From: Rhizobium sp. BK650
GTDB lineage: Bacteria > Pseudomonadota > Alphaproteobacteria > Rhizobiales > Rhizobiaceae
DNA length: 64,000 nucleotides
Direction: 5' to 3'
Assembly: GCF_014195325.1 (NCBI RefSeq)
Contig: NZ_JACIBK010000002.1
Coordinates: 711,132-775,131, forward strand
A program made the position numbers and the translations under genes. Below the pieces are notes generated by a model that saw nothing but the letters and a program-made list of their open reading frames with translations, was not told the DNA's origin and searched no databases. Below, piece by piece: positions 19,411 through 29,026 of this stretch (the stretch's first letter is position 1; each line of letters begins with the position of its first letter).

Positions 19411-20730
19411 ATGAGCTCCCGGATGGCGCGGGTCGGTCTGAACGCGTACCGTCTGGCGGGAACCGTGGCTTCGCCGGTCGTCGGCCTCTACATCACCTAC
19501 CGCACGGCCAAGGGCAAGGAAGACCGTGCCCGCCGGCTGGAACGGTTTGGGTATGCAAGCGCCAATCGGCCGCAAGGCCCGCTCGTCTGGTTCCATGCCG
19601 CAAGTGTGGGCGAAACCAACGCCGTCATTCCCCTGATCCGTGAAATTCGCCGCCGTGACATCCATGTCATCCTGACGACAGGCACCATCACCTCGGCAAA
19701 GCTTGCTGCTGAACGTCTCGGCACCGACGCCATCCATCAATATGTACCGCTCGATCTGAAGCCCGCTGTCGGCCGTTTCCTCGATTATTGGCAGCCCGAT
19801 TGCGCCATCATCGCTGAATCCGAAATCTGGCCCGCGACCGTGCTGGAACTTGGGCGGCGGCGCATTCCGCAGATCCTCGTCAATGCCCGTATGTCGGACC
19901 GCTCGTTTGCCCGTTGGCGCCGCCGCCCGTCGCTTGCCGAGGCTCTCTTCGAAAATCTGGCGCTGGTCATAGCCCAGTCTGATTTGGACGCCGAACGTTT
20001 CCGTGATCTTGGCGCCGTGCCGGTAATCACCTCGGGCAACCTGAAGGTCGACACCGACGCTCCGCCATATGATAGCGCTGTCTTCGCCCGCTATAAGAAG
20101 CAAATCGGCGACCGCAAGACATGGGCGGCGATCTCCACCTTCGACGGCGAGGAAAATGCGGCTGGCATCGTCCACCGGGCGCTCCGCGACCGCGACAAGC
20201 AGCTCACGATCATTGTGCCGCGCCATCCCGAGCGCTCTGACGAGATCGAGGCAACTCTTGTCAAGCAGGGACTGAAGGTCGCTCGCCGCACACGTGACGA
20301 TGTTCTGACGCCTGATGTCGATATCTTTCTTGGGGATACGATTGGCGAAATGGGCCTTTATCTTCGTCTGACGGAAGTGGCCTTCGTCGGTCGCTCGCTC
20401 TTTGCCGAAGGCGGCCAGAATCCGCTGGAGCCGGCCATGCTCGGCTGTGCCATCCTCTCGGGCGGCAATGTGCAGAACTTCCGTGAAGCCTATCAGAAGC
20501 TCGCCCGCAGCGGCAGCGCCCGCATGGTGCGCGATACCGAGATGCTGGCGAAGGGCGTGCATTACCTGCTGACCAACGATGAGGCGCGCGGCAAGATGAT
20601 CCAGGCCGGAATCGCCACCGTTCATGAAATGCGCGGCGCGCTGAGCGCCACCTTGAAGGGGCTGGAGCCCTATATCAACCCGCTGACGGTGAAGGCGCGC
20701 TTGTTGCCCAAAACCGCGGCGCAGGCCTGA
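19411..20730 (+). CDS. waaA: 3-deoxy-D-manno-octulosonic acid transferase
   Basis: A 439-residue GT30 glycosyltransferase that adds Kdo to lipid IVA on the cytoplasmic face of the inner membrane. An N-terminal hydrophobic anchor (about 17-31) precedes WFHAASVGE with E68 as catalytic residue, and ESEIWP lies at 136-141. The donor-site segment GGQNPLEPA is near residue 333. Length is normal. The HAD gene begins 9 bp after its stop, and lpxK follows, forming a lipid A cluster. Confidence 0.96.
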   Translation: MSSRMARVGLNAYRLAGTVASPVVGLYITYRTAKGKEDRARRLERFGYASANRPQGPLVWFHAASVGETNAVIPLIREIRRRDIHVILTTGTITSAKLAAERLGTDAIHQYVPLDLKPAVGRFLDYWQPDCAIIAESEIWPATVLELGRRRIPQILVNARMSDRSFARWRRRPSLAEALFENLALVIAQSDLDAERFRDLGAVPVITSGNLKVDTDAPPYDSAVFARYKKQIGDRKTWAAISTFDGEENAAGIVHRALRDRDKQLTIIVPRHPERSDEIEATLVKQGLKVARRTRDDVLTPDVDIFLGDTIGEMGLYLRLTEVAFVGRSLFAEGGQNPLEPAMLGCAILSGGNVQNFREAYQKLARSGSARMVRDTEMLAKGVHYLLTNDEARGKMIQAGIATVHEMRGALSATLKGLEPYINPLTVKARLLPKTAAQA

Positions 20731-20739
20731 GGAGCAATC

Positions 20740-21462
20740 ATGTCGGCGGAGGTGAAGATCAGGGGCATCCTGTTCGACAAGGACGGCACGCTGCTCGACT
20801 ATGATGAAAGCTGGCTTCCGGTAAATCGCGAGCTTGCCCGCATCGCTGCCGAAGGTGATGCCGCTCTCGCCGACGATCTTCTGGCCCAGTGCGGCATGGA
20901 CCCGGTGACCGGGCATATCGTACCCGACAGCCTGCTAGCTGCCGGCAACACCCGCCAGATCGCCGAAGGCCTGGTCGCTGCCGGCTCGAGGGTCGATGTC
21001 ATCGAACTGACGATCAAGCTCGACAACCTCTTTGCCAATGCCGCCGAATTCTCCGTCCCGGTGACGGACCTCGCCGCTTTCTTCGAGCGCCTGCACAAGA
21101 GCGGTTTCAAGCTCGGCATTGCCTCCAGCGATAACGAGCGCTCTATCCGCCAGACGGCCCAGCGTTTCGGCATTTCCCAATATGTCGATTATATCGCCGG
21201 TTACGACAGCGGCTTCGGCAGTAAGCCGGAGCCTGGCATGGTGCTCGGCTTCTGCGCTGCGACCGGTCTCGCGCCGGAAGAGGTCGCCATGGTCGGCGAC
21301 AATAACCACGATCTCCATATGGGCAGGAACGCCAAAGTGGGCCTGACGATCGCGGTTCTGACTGGCACCGGCTCGCTTGAGTCGCTCTCTGCGGCTGCCG
21401 ATCATGTCTTAGACGACATCACTGGCATTGTGGCCCTGCTGCCGGATCTTCAGCCGGCCTGA
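20740..21462 (+). CDS. HAD hydrolase, phosphoglycolate phosphatase-like
   Basis: A 240-residue HAD enzyme with motif I FDKDGTLLD (D13, D15), motif II IASSDN near residue 128, the Lys in KPEPGM near 166, and motif IV GDNNHDL near 186. The cap is the helical C1 type of phosphoglycolate phosphatases. It is tightly coupled to waaA (9-bp gap) and precedes lpxK, so a role in Kdo or lipid A metabolism is possible but is only inferred from position. Confidence 0.87.
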   Translation: MSAEVKIRGILFDKDGTLLDYDESWLPVNRELARIAAEGDAALADDLLAQCGMDPVTGHIVPDSLLAAGNTRQIAEGLVAAGSRVDVIELTIKLDNLFANAAEFSVPVTDLAAFFERLHKSGFKLGIASSDNERSIRQTAQRFGISQYVDYIAGYDSGFGSKPEPGMVLGFCAATGLAPEEVAMVGDNNHDLHMGRNAKVGLTIAVLTGTGSLESLSAAADHVLDDITGIVALLPDLQPA

Positions 21463-21566
21463 CGCGCAAAGACTTGCATTTTCATGCGTTTTGGCTTCTC
21501 AATCCGCCCGATTGATTTTGGAGGACCTCGTCCTGACGGCCGGGGCAAGGGAAACGGGACGGCATT

Positions 21567-22610
21567 ATGATTTCAGAAGCGCCGCCTTTCTGGTGGAGGC
21601 GGGCAGGCTGGCAGGCTTGGGTTTTATCGCCCCTTTCTTTCCTCTATGGCCGCGTGGCGGGTTACCGCATGATCCATGCGCGCCGCGCCTCGGTTCCAAT
21701 CCCCGTCATCTGCGTCGGTAATTTCACCGTCGGCGGCGCTGGCAAAACGCCGACCGCGATTGCAATTGCCCGTGCCGCGAAGGCTAAGGGTCTGAACCCC
21801 GGTTTCCTCAGCCGCGGCCATGGCGGCTCCCTTGATGTGACAACAGTTGTCGATCCCGCGCACCATCGCGCTGTTGCCGTCGGTGACGAGCCGCTGCTGC
21901 TGGCGCAGGAAGCACTGACGGTGATCTCCCGCCGGCGTGTCGATGGTGCGATCAGACTGGTTGAGGAGGGCGCCGATTTCATCATTATGGATGACGGCTT
22001 CCAGAGCGCGCGCCTCGCGATCGACTATGCACTTCTGGTAATTGATGCGACGCGCGGTCTCGGCAATGGCTATATTGTGCCAAGCGGACCGGTGCGCGCA
22101 CCGGTGCGCCTGCAACTGCGCCAGGCAACCGCGCTTCTGAAGGTTGGAGATGGCAATGCGGCCGACCGCATCGTCCGTATCGCAGCCCGCGCGGCAAAGC
22201 CCTATTTCACGGCTGCGCTGAAGATCTCGGGCGAAAACTACCTGGAAGGCCTGAAAGTGCTGGCCTTTGCGGGCATCGCCGATCCCGAGAAATTCTTTCG
22301 CACCGTGCGTTCGCTTGGCGCGACCATCGAGGTCGCGACCTCCTTCGGCGATCACGAACACCTTAGCGAAGAAGAGATCGAGGGTCTTCTGAAGACTGCG
22401 GACCAGCAGAACCTGACGATCGTTACGACCTCGAAGGACTTCGTGCGGCTCGCCGGTCATCACGGCAAGGCCGAACAGCTAGCGGTCCGCTGCCGGGTCG
22501 TCGAGGTGGAAATGGCCTTCACGGATCCACTTGCCCCTAGCCTCATCATAGACCGAGCTTTCGAGGCCTGCCGTCAACGGCGGCTCAAAGAGGCGAAGGC
22601 AAAAAGTTAA
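21567..22610 (+). CDS. lpxK: Tetraacyldisaccharide 4'-kinase
   Basis: A 347-residue kinase phosphorylating the 4' position of the lipid A precursor. An N-terminal membrane helix (about 15-33) anchors it to the inner membrane. The P-loop [12 protein letters not shown] lies at 51-62 and MDDGFQ near residue 136. It ends the waaA-HAD-lpxK run and overlaps the converging DUF2093 gene by 4 bp. Confidence 0.96.
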   Translation: MISEAPPFWWRRAGWQAWVLSPLSFLYGRVAGYRMIHARRASVPIPVICVGNFTVGGAGKTPTAIAIARAAKAKGLNPGFLSRGHGGSLDVTTVVDPAHHRAVAVGDEPLLLAQEALTVISRRRVDGAIRLVEEGADFIIMDDGFQSARLAIDYALLVIDATRGLGNGYIVPSGPVRAPVRLQLRQATALLKVGDGNAADRIVRIAARAAKPYFTAALKISGENYLEGLKVLAFAGIADPEKFFRTVRSLGATIEVATSFGDHEHLSEEEIEGLLKTADQQNLTIVTTSKDFVRLAGHHGKAEQLAVRCRVVEVEMAFTDPLAPSLIIDRAFEACRQRRLKEAKAKS

Positions 22611-22843
22611 CGCTGGGTCGGCAAAACACCGGCGCGGCGGTCGGCTTCGAGCGCCGATGCGACGTCTGCGTAGGCTTCCTGTCGCGCTACGCTCCAATAG
22701 CGGAGCTCATCGAGCGGAACCTGCTTGCCGGTGAGTGCGCAGACAACATAGGAGCCGGGCGACAGAATCTGGAAGTCGCCGTCGAGATAACGGATTTTCG
22801 CTTCGCGGTTCCCGTGCCCTTCAAACAAGTTCATGCGCTCCAT
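22607..22843 (-). CDS. DUF2093 family protein
   Basis: A 78-residue soluble protein of unknown function. The sequence [25 protein letters not shown] matches the small DUF2093 family of alphaproteobacteria. An alternative ATG lies three codons further in (22834). It converges with lpxK, overlapping its stop, and follows mutL in the same direction by about 60 bp. Confidence 0.85.
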   Translation of the reverse strand: MERMNLFEGHGNREAKIRYLDGDFQILSPGSYVVCALTGKQVPLDELRYWSVARQEAYADVASALEADRRAGVLPTQR

Positions 22844-22901
22844 TCCCTATGGCCTGTCATCCGCTTGCCATACTCCCCGAGAGGCCGTTTTGCCAGCTTT
22901 T

Positions 22902-24716
22902 TCAGCTCCGGCCGAACAGCCGTTCGATATCGGCAAGCTTGAGTTCGATATAGGTCGGCCGTCCGTGATTACACTGGCCGGAGCCCGGGGTGATTTCCAT
23001 CTGGCGCAAAAGTGCGTTCATTTCTTCCGGCCGCATTCGCCGTCCTGATCGCACGGAGCCGTGACAGGCCATGGTCGCGGCCACATATTCGAGCTTGGTG
23101 GAAAGACCGGAGGCCGTATCCCATTCGGCAATCTCGTCGGCAAGCTGACGGATGAGGCCCGGCGCATCCACTTCGCCCAGCATGGCCGGCGTCTCGCGTA
23201 CGGCAATGGCGCCCGGCCCGAAGCGTTCGATTGCAAGGCCGAGCTCGGCAAGCTCTGCCGCATGCACCATCAGCCGATCGCAATCCTCCTCGGGGATGTC
23301 GACGATTTCAGGGATGAGCAGTACCTGCGAGGCTAGCCGCTTCGAATGCAGCGCCTTGCGCATCGCCTCGAACACCAGCCGCTCGTGGGCCGCGTGCTGA
23401 TCGACGATGACGATGCCGTCATCGGTCTGGGCCACGATATAATTTTCATGGATCTGCGCCCTGGCGGCACCGAGCGGATAGCGCGCCATCGCTTCGACTG
23501 CGGCCGCCTGAGCCAGCGGCGCTTGCTCGAAAACCGGCTCGGACCGCGCCGTCGGGTGGACGAGTCCGTCGAAGGAGGCTTGCGGCCTTTCGGCAAAACC
23601 GGCTGTCGGCTGGTATGGCCGGGAAGGGGATGTTGCCGCGGACCACGGCGCCTGCGGCCGCGGTGATGCCGCCTGGAAGCCGGGTCGGAAAGACCGCAGC
23701 ATGTCGCTCGCGCCAGTCGTTGCCGCGCGACTGCCGTCGCGCGCCAGCGCCTCGCGGATCGCACCGACGATCAGTCCGCGCACCAGCCCCGGATCGCGGA
23801 AGCGGACGTCGGATTTTGCCGGATGCACGTTGACGTCCACCAGTGCCGGATCGAGTGTGATCGACAGCACCGCAACGGGATAGCGCCCGGCCGGGATCGT
23901 TTCGGCGTAGGCGCCGCGAATCGCCGAGAGGATGAGTTTATCCTGCACGGGCCGGCCGTTGACGAAAGCGTACTGGTGGGCGGAGTTGCCCCGGTTGAAG
24001 GTCGGCACGCCGGCGAAGCCAGTTAGCTGCACGGCTTCACGTTCGGCGTCCAAGGCGATGGCGTTGTCGCGGAATTCTTTGCCGAGCACCTGTGCCATGC
24101 GCGCCAGGTGATCCCCGCCGGTGGCCGGAAATTCCAGGCTCGAGCGATCAGGGCCTGACAGCACGAAACGCACGCCCGGAAAGGCAATCGCCATGCGCTT
24201 GACGATCTCGGTGATTGCTGCAGCTTCCGCCTTTTCCGTCTTCAGGAACTTCAGCCGCGCCGGCGTTGCGAAGAACAGGTCGCGTACTTCGACGATCGTT
24301 CCCGGGTTGGCGGCTGTTGGGCGCAGATGCACGATCTTGCCGCCGACGACTGCAATCTCGTTGCCTGCCGCGCTGTCGCGCCTGCGGCTCGAAATACTGA
24401 GCCGCGCCACCGAACCGATTGATGGCAGTGCTTCGCCGCGGAAGCCGAGCGTGCGGATATCGTCGAGCGTCTCCGATATCTTTGATGTGCAGTGACGCTT
24501 GACGGCAAGCTCGAGATCGGCGGCATCCATGCCGGTACCGTTGTCGCTGACGCGCAGCAGCGCCTTGCCGCCGCCGGCGGTCGCGATTTCGATGCGTGTA
24601 GCACCGGCGTCAAGCGCGTTTTCGATCAGCTCTTTCGCAGCACTCGCCGGCCGTTCGATGACCTCACCGGCGGCGATCTGATTGATGAGCGTTTCTGAGA
24701 GCTGTCTGATGACCAT
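22902..24716 (-). CDS. mutL: DNA mismatch repair protein MutL
   Basis: A 604-residue matchmaker of mismatch repair. The GHKL ATPase domain at the N-terminus shows [11 protein letters not shown] near 31 and GFRGEALPS near 93. The C-terminal domain carries the endonuclease motif [12 protein letters not shown] (D439 onward), plus [11 protein letters not shown] and CNHGRP, so it is the nicking type used in organisms lacking MutH. A Pro/Ala/Ser-rich linker joins the two domains. Length is normal. Confidence 0.97.
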   Translation of the reverse strand: MVIRQLSETLINQIAAGEVIERPASAAKELIENALDAGATRIEIATAGGGKALLRVSDNGTGMDAADLELAVKRHCTSKISETLDDIRTLGFRGEALPSIGSVARLSISSRRRDSAAGNEIAVVGGKIVHLRPTAANPGTIVEVRDLFFATPARLKFLKTEKAEAAAITEIVKRMAIAFPGVRFVLSGPDRSSLEFPATGGDHLARMAQVLGKEFRDNAIALDAEREAVQLTGFAGVPTFNRGNSAHQYAFVNGRPVQDKLILSAIRGAYAETIPAGRYPVAVLSITLDPALVDVNVHPAKSDVRFRDPGLVRGLIVGAIREALARDGSRAATTGASDMLRSFRPGFQAASPRPQAPWSAATSPSRPYQPTAGFAERPQASFDGLVHPTARSEPVFEQAPLAQAAAVEAMARYPLGAARAQIHENYIVAQTDDGIVIVDQHAAHERLVFEAMRKALHSKRLASQVLLIPEIVDIPEEDCDRLMVHAAELAELGLAIERFGPGAIAVRETPAMLGEVDAPGLIRQLADEIAEWDTASGLSTKLEYVAATMACHGSVRSGRRMRPEEMNALLRQMEITPGSGQCNHGRPTYIELKLADIERLFGRS

Positions 24717-24789
24717 AGGTCTATTTTCCAGGATTCGCAGCCCCGAGGAAAGGATTTTGTCAGGTTGTAGGCAACTGCTTCAGGCTTCT

Positions 24790-24803
24790 CCCCAAATTTG
24801 GGG
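24790..24803. promoter_or_regulatory. Perfect palindrome upstream of the PAS-REC gene
   Basis: CCCCAAATTTGGGG is a perfect 14-bp palindrome 95 bp before the start of the PAS-REC gene. A similar sequence (CCCCAGAATTTGGG) stands at a comparable distance upstream of the next gene, suggesting a shared regulator. Confidence 0.45.
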
Positions 24804-24813
24804 GTGGTCATTG

Positions 24814-24828
24814 TTAAGCGGCTTTTAA
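24814..24828 (+). promoter_or_regulatory. CtrA-box-like site
   Basis: TTAA, seven bases, TTAA: the spacing and half-sites of the alphaproteobacterial cell-cycle regulator CtrA. It lies 70 bp before the PAS-REC gene. The motif is short and could occur by chance in this AT-richer stretch. Confidence 0.35.
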
Positions 24829-24897
24829 GACAAGAACGGCATTTTATTCATATACCTCCGAAACTGCGAAAATCGGACAGATATGGGATGTGAATGA

Positions 24898-26616
24898 ATG
24901 AGTGCCGGCTTCGAAAAGGCGGACACATCATCTGTGAGTGACGCGTTGCCGCCTGAGGCTGACCTTCAGACGGTACTTTTCGATGCTGTATGCGACAGTC
25001 TTTCTGCTGCCTTCGTCATCTATGATCGCAATGATCTTCTTATCTTCGTCAGCCGCCAGGTCGTGGAATTCTTTGCAGTGCCTGCGGCTGTGCTGCGGCC
25101 GGGTACACGACTTCGTGATTTTCTGGGTGCGGTCTACGATACCGGCGTCCGCGAGCAGACCCTCGCGCGCGAGGTGGTTTCGCTCAGCCGCGAGGACTGG
25201 CTGTCCCAGCGTATCGCTTCCCACTGGCGCGAACGCTTCGAATCCGTCGAACGTCACGGCGCTGATCGGTGGGTGCGTTTTTTGAAGCGTCGCCTGCCGA
25301 ACGGCTACGGCGTGACCGTCATCTCCGATATTTCCGAGGCGCGTAAGCGTGAGGAACAATGGCGCTACGATCTGGAGCGCGTGCAACTCACCGAGGACAT
25401 TCTCGATCACCTGCCGTTCCCGCTATTCGTCAAGGATCGCAACCTCGCCTATGTCGCCGTCAACAAGGCCTTCTGTGAGAAGTACCAGACGACGGCGGAC
25501 GAGGTTCTCGGCCGCAAGAGCGGCGATCTTTTTTCACCTGACATCGCTAAGCGCTTCGAGGAAAGCGACCGTCATGTGCTGGAAACCGGCGAGATGTCGG
25601 TCGTCCGCCAGCGTCAAATTGCCCGTGACGGTACTGAGCGCGATATCGTCAGCCGCAAACACAGGATCGGCAAGCCCGGACGTTACTTCCTCGTTTCGAC
25701 CATGCAGGACCTGCCGCGTGAGGGCAACGATCTCGACGAGTTTAGTGAAGCCTCTGAGATCACCACCTCCAGCAACCAGACCTATCGCCGCGCCTACGTA
25801 CCGATGCCGGACGCATCACAACGCCGCGAGCCCGCAGCGATGGAGGCGATCGTTCCGGAAAATTTCTCCGGCCGTAAAATCCTCGTCGTCACCTCAGATC
25901 TCGCCGCCGAAACTGCCGCGTTGCGAACGCTCGCCAAATACGGCTTCGAATCCTGTTCCGTCCGCGGCGAGGACGAGCAGGAGCATTTCCTCGAGATCGC
26001 CAGCTCTTCCGGCATCTCGCTTGATCTTCTGATCATCGATAACCAGATGGGTATGCGCTGCCTGGAACTTGCCGAACAATACGGCATACCCGCCCTCGTC
26101 ATGGATGGCTTCCAGATCGCCAACGAACTGACTTTCCAGATCGCCCGCCACTTCAACCGCAACGGACGCGGCGCCGGTGCCGACGGAGACTGGGAAATCA
26201 CCACGACAGATGAGATCGGCGTGGACCTTCAGGTCCTCGTCGCCGAAGACAACGATATCAACCAGATCGTGTTCTCGCAGATCCTCGAGGGCCTCGGTTA
26301 CCGCCATCTGATCGCCGCAACAGGCGAAGAAGTTGTCCGCCTTTGGGCCGAACACCGGCCGCAGATCGTGCTGATGGATATTTCACTGCCGGTCTTCAAC
26401 GGCTTCGAGGCCTCACGCCTCATTCGCCAAATGGAAGAAGGGCAGGGAGTACACACGCCGATCATCGGCGTGCTGACGCAGGCTTTCGAGCGCGATCGCA
26501 CCGAATGTGCAAAGGCCGGCATGGATGACGTCGTCATGAAGCCTGTCAGCCCGGATATTCTCGAAACTGTATTTCAGAAGCACCTAATGGGTGGGACCAT
26601 CAAGGCGCAGAAATAA
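24898..26616 (+). CDS. PAS-PAS-REC-REC signalling protein without kinase domain
   Basis: A 572-residue cytoplasmic protein. Two PAS-type sensor domains lie at about 25-145 and 165-275. Residues about 325-420 form a degenerate receiver (possible D381 in LLIID), and 445-562 a canonical receiver with E450/D451, phosphoacceptor D494 in VLMDISLP, T527 and K548. No histidine kinase, DNA-binding or GGDEF part is present, so it probably takes phosphate from a separate kinase. A GGDEF-EAL gene follows 130 bp later. The ATG at 24898 was chosen, since earlier frames are closed. Confidence 0.82.
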   Translation: MSAGFEKADTSSVSDALPPEADLQTVLFDAVCDSLSAAFVIYDRNDLLIFVSRQVVEFFAVPAAVLRPGTRLRDFLGAVYDTGVREQTLAREVVSLSREDWLSQRIASHWRERFESVERHGADRWVRFLKRRLPNGYGVTVISDISEARKREEQWRYDLERVQLTEDILDHLPFPLFVKDRNLAYVAVNKAFCEKYQTTADEVLGRKSGDLFSPDIAKRFEESDRHVLETGEMSVVRQRQIARDGTERDIVSRKHRIGKPGRYFLVSTMQDLPREGNDLDEFSEASEITTSSNQTYRRAYVPMPDASQRREPAAMEAIVPENFSGRKILVVTSDLAAETAALRTLAKYGFESCSVRGEDEQEHFLEIASSSGISLDLLIIDNQMGMRCLELAEQYGIPALVMDGFQIANELTFQIARHFNRNGRGAGADGDWEITTTDEIGVDLQVLVAEDNDINQIVFSQILEGLGYRHLIAATGEEVVRLWAEHRPQIVLMDISLPVFNGFEASRLIRQMEEGQGVHTPIIGVLTQAFERDRTECAKAGMDDVVMKPVSPDILETVFQKHLMGGTIKAQK

Positions 26617-26634
26617 ACAAAATGCGGGTCAACT

Positions 26635-26648
26635 CCCCAGAATTTGGG
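26635..26648. promoter_or_regulatory. Imperfect palindrome upstream of the GGDEF-EAL gene
   Basis: CCCCAGAATTTGGG, the imperfect counterpart of the palindrome at 24790-24803, lies 19 bp after the stop of the PAS-REC gene and about 100 bp before the GGDEF-EAL start. Confidence 0.35.
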
Positions 26649-26746
26649 AATGCTTCGGGTTGTATCGCCGCAAATTTACTATCGAATTGTTAAGGTTTGC
26701 CGATCATTCTTTGCCCTGGTGTGGAGGAAAGCTTGGGTTTGCAGTG

Positions 26747-28114
26747 ATGGTGTCGGCGGAAATACCATTCATGACGGTAAGTCAGAACGAGCTGCAGGCG
26801 ATGGCCTATACCGATCCACTGACCGGGTTGGGAAACCGGTATCGCATGCGGGACAAGGTGATGCAGATTTCTGCCGAGCGCGCCAGCGATCCGGCACCCT
26901 TCACCATCGGCATTGCAAATCTGGACAGTTTCAAGCCGATCAACGATCTCTTCGGCTCTGCCGCCGGCGATGAAATCCTTTGCCAGGTCGCCCATCGCCT
27001 GAAGGCTTGTATTCCTGATGGTGCTCTCGTGACCCGACATGACGGCGACGAATTCGCCTTCGTCCTGCCGCTTATTTTCGAGCGCGCCAGTGCGGAGAAA
27101 TTCGGCCAGATGATCCGCGAAGTCCTGTCGGCACCTTATGATCTCGGCGACCGCAACGTGCGCCTTTCAGCCTCCTTCGGCTTTGCGATCTATCCCTTTG
27201 CCGGCGAGGAGTGGGAAGAGCTTTTGAAAAGCGCAGAAACCGCGCTCTATCGCTCCAAACGTCGCGGCCGCGGTCAGATCACGGTTTATTCACGCGAGAT
27301 CGCGCAGGAGATGAAGCGGGCGACCCAGCTCGAACAGGCGCTCAGAAACGCCATCATATCAGATGCGATCGACGTGCATTTCCAGCCGATCGTCTCGCTT
27401 GCTAACAATCAGGTGGTGGGTTTCGAAGCCCTTGCCCGCTGGAACGACCCCGATCTCGGTTTCGTCTCCCCCGGCGTCTTCGTGCCGCTTGCCGAAGAGC
27501 GAGGTTTCATCGACGCCCTGTCGGAAGCACTGCTGCGCAAGGCAGCGGAAGCTGCACTCTCGTGGCCGCGAGAGCTCTTCTTGTCTTTCAATCTGTCTTC
27601 CGCCCAGCTCATGGACCCGGGCACAAGCAGCAGTATTCTGTCGATCCTCGGTCGCGTCGGTTTCGATCCGCACCGCCTCGAACTGGAGATCACCGAAACG
27701 GCTGTGATGAGCTCCGCCGATACGGCGCATCGGATCCTGGCCGATCTCAGGGCGGCCGGCGTGCGCATCTCCCTGGACGATTTCGGTACCGGTCAGTCGA
27801 GCCTCGGACGTCTGCGTGATTTCATCTTCGACAAAATCAAGATCGACCGCGCCTTCGTGTCACGCATCAATTCCGATCGCGCGTCCGAGCATATCATCAA
27901 GGCGATCCTTGCCATGTGTGAAGGCCTTGAACTGGAAGTCGTAGCAGAGGGCATCGAAGATTATTCGGAAGCAGTCAAGCTGCGTATGCTCGGCTGCGGC
28001 ATGGGGCAGGGGTACCATTTCGGTCGGCCCGCCGATGGCATAGCCACCCTGCGATTCCTGCACGAAAACTACTACTACCACGATACTAACGCGACGGAAC
28101 GTGCCAGCGCTTAG
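26747..28114 (+). CDS. GGDEF-EAL cyclic-di-GMP phosphodiesterase
   Basis: A 455-residue protein from the ATG at 26747; another ATG at 26771 is possible. The GGDEF domain (about 20-180) has the signature altered to HDGDEF (98-103), so cyclase activity is doubtful. The EAL domain (about 195-440) is intact: EAL at 227-229, FNLSS, LEITET, DDFGTG, KIDRAF, VAEGIE and QGYHFG are all there, so it should hydrolyse cyclic-di-GMP. No membrane segment is seen. It follows the PAS-REC gene and may receive its signal. Confidence 0.9.
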   Translation: MVSAEIPFMTVSQNELQAMAYTDPLTGLGNRYRMRDKVMQISAERASDPAPFTIGIANLDSFKPINDLFGSAAGDEILCQVAHRLKACIPDGALVTRHDGDEFAFVLPLIFERASAEKFGQMIREVLSAPYDLGDRNVRLSASFGFAIYPFAGEEWEELLKSAETALYRSKRRGRGQITVYSREIAQEMKRATQLEQALRNAIISDAIDVHFQPIVSLANNQVVGFEALARWNDPDLGFVSPGVFVPLAEERGFIDALSEALLRKAAEAALSWPRELFLSFNLSSAQLMDPGTSSSILSILGRVGFDPHRLELEITETAVMSSADTAHRILADLRAAGVRISLDDFGTGQSSLGRLRDFIFDKIKIDRAFVSRINSDRASEHIIKAILAMCEGLELEVVAEGIEDYSEAVKLRMLGCGMGQGYHFGRPADGIATLRFLHENYYYHDTNATERASA

Positions 28115-28121
28115 CCGCAGG

Positions 28122-28156
28122 AAAAACAAAACGACGGCGCCCCAAGGACGCCGTCG
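28122..28156 (-). terminator. Rho-independent terminator of the PRC-barrel gene
   Basis: On the minus strand GACGGCG and CGCCGTC form a 7-bp stem with a 9-nt loop, followed by GTTTTGTTTTT. It ends transcription of the PRC-barrel gene and also separates it from the converging EAL gene. Confidence 0.85.
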
Positions 28157-28180
28157 CCTAGGCCTCTATAGCCATTCGAA

Positions 28181-28804
28181 TTACTTGTTGGTCGTCGAAC
28201 CTGTCGCAGTGTTGTCCGTCGGCATGCCCGTACCGGTTGATGCCGGAGCCTTTTCAGCCGACTGCATTGCCAGTGTCTTGAATTCCGGGGCAGCCTTGAG
28301 CGACTCGGCGGTTTCCGTCGTGGTCAGCTTGACGGAGCCGTCCTGAGTGTTCTGAGCGACGGTGATCTTCCCGATCGGAACAGCGACTTTCTTTTCGCCG
28401 ATACCGAGGAAGCCGCCGACACCGACGACTGCTGCAACCAGGCCGCCATCCTTCTTCATGATCAGGTCATCGACGTCGCCGATGCTCTCATTGTTGCCAT
28501 TATAGACGGACTGGCCGATATAGGTGTTGGCGCTGATCTGGTCTGGAGCCTGCTGCGTCAGATAGCTGCCGCCACCTGCCTGAGCCGTATCGGTGCTCGC
28601 TGCCGGGGCCGGAGCCTGAGCGGCATCACCGCCTGCAGGCACCATGGGCTTTGCCGGTGCCGGAGATGCCGGATTGGCGGGGGCGGACTGCGTCGGGGCG
28701 GCGGGATTGGCCGGCTGCGAAGCCGTCTGCGAAAATGCCGCCGGTGCGAAGGCCGTGGCAAACAAGGCGCCAGCGGCAACGGTCGTCAGAAGTTTGCGTG
28801 TCAT
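28181..28804 (-). CDS. Secreted PRC-barrel domain protein
   Basis: A 207-residue protein. Residues 1-25 are a Sec signal peptide ending AAFSQ. A long Pro/Ala/Gln-rich linker covers about 26-95. The PRC-barrel (photosynthetic-reaction-centre-like) domain follows at about 100-180 with YIGQSVYNGNNESIGDVDDL and GVGGFLGIGEKKVAVP. The ATG at 28804 begins the signal peptide; the frame upstream is not family-like. Such proteins are periplasmic and of unknown function, often stress-related. Confidence 0.88.
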   Translation of the reverse strand: MTRKLLTTVAAGALFATAFAPAAFSQTASQPANPAAPTQSAPANPASPAPAKPMVPAGGDAAQAPAPAASTDTAQAGGGSYLTQQAPDQISANTYIGQSVYNGNNESIGDVDDLIMKKDGGLVAAVVGVGGFLGIGEKKVAVPIGKITVAQNTQDGSVKLTTTETAESLKAAPEFKTLAMQSAEKAPASTGTGMPTDNTATGSTTNK

Positions 28805-28968
28805 TTCGAACCTACCTTTGTTCCTTGAGTGATCCCTAGCCCGGCAGCGCCCGTTTTCCAGGCATTCCTGCCACGCCGGTTCAAGAGTGAAATGACCTGT
28901 GCGCTTATTGGTTCCGGACGAAGACACGGAAAATTTTGCGATTTTCACGGAACTTTGTTCAGAAAACA

Positions 28969-29006
28969 GCCGAAAAAGCAAAAGGCGCCCTGCAATGGAG
29001 CGCCTT
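28969..29006 (-). terminator. Rho-independent terminator of the galactonate-type operon
   Basis: On the minus strand AAGGCGC pairs with GCGCCTT around an 11-nt loop and is followed by TTGCTTTTTC. It lies 20 bp after the SMP-30 stop, the last gene of the operon. Confidence 0.85.
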
Positions 29007-29026
29007 CTGAATTCCTGGCGTTGCCC

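Noticed and set aside
19363..20916. A 517-codon minus-strand frame over waaA
   Set aside because: It is antisense to WaaA and to the start of the HAD gene, and contains no known motif.
26747..27290. The GGDEF domain as an active diguanylate cyclase
   Set aside because: The signature is HDGDEF rather than GGDEF, so the intact EAL domain is the more likely activity.
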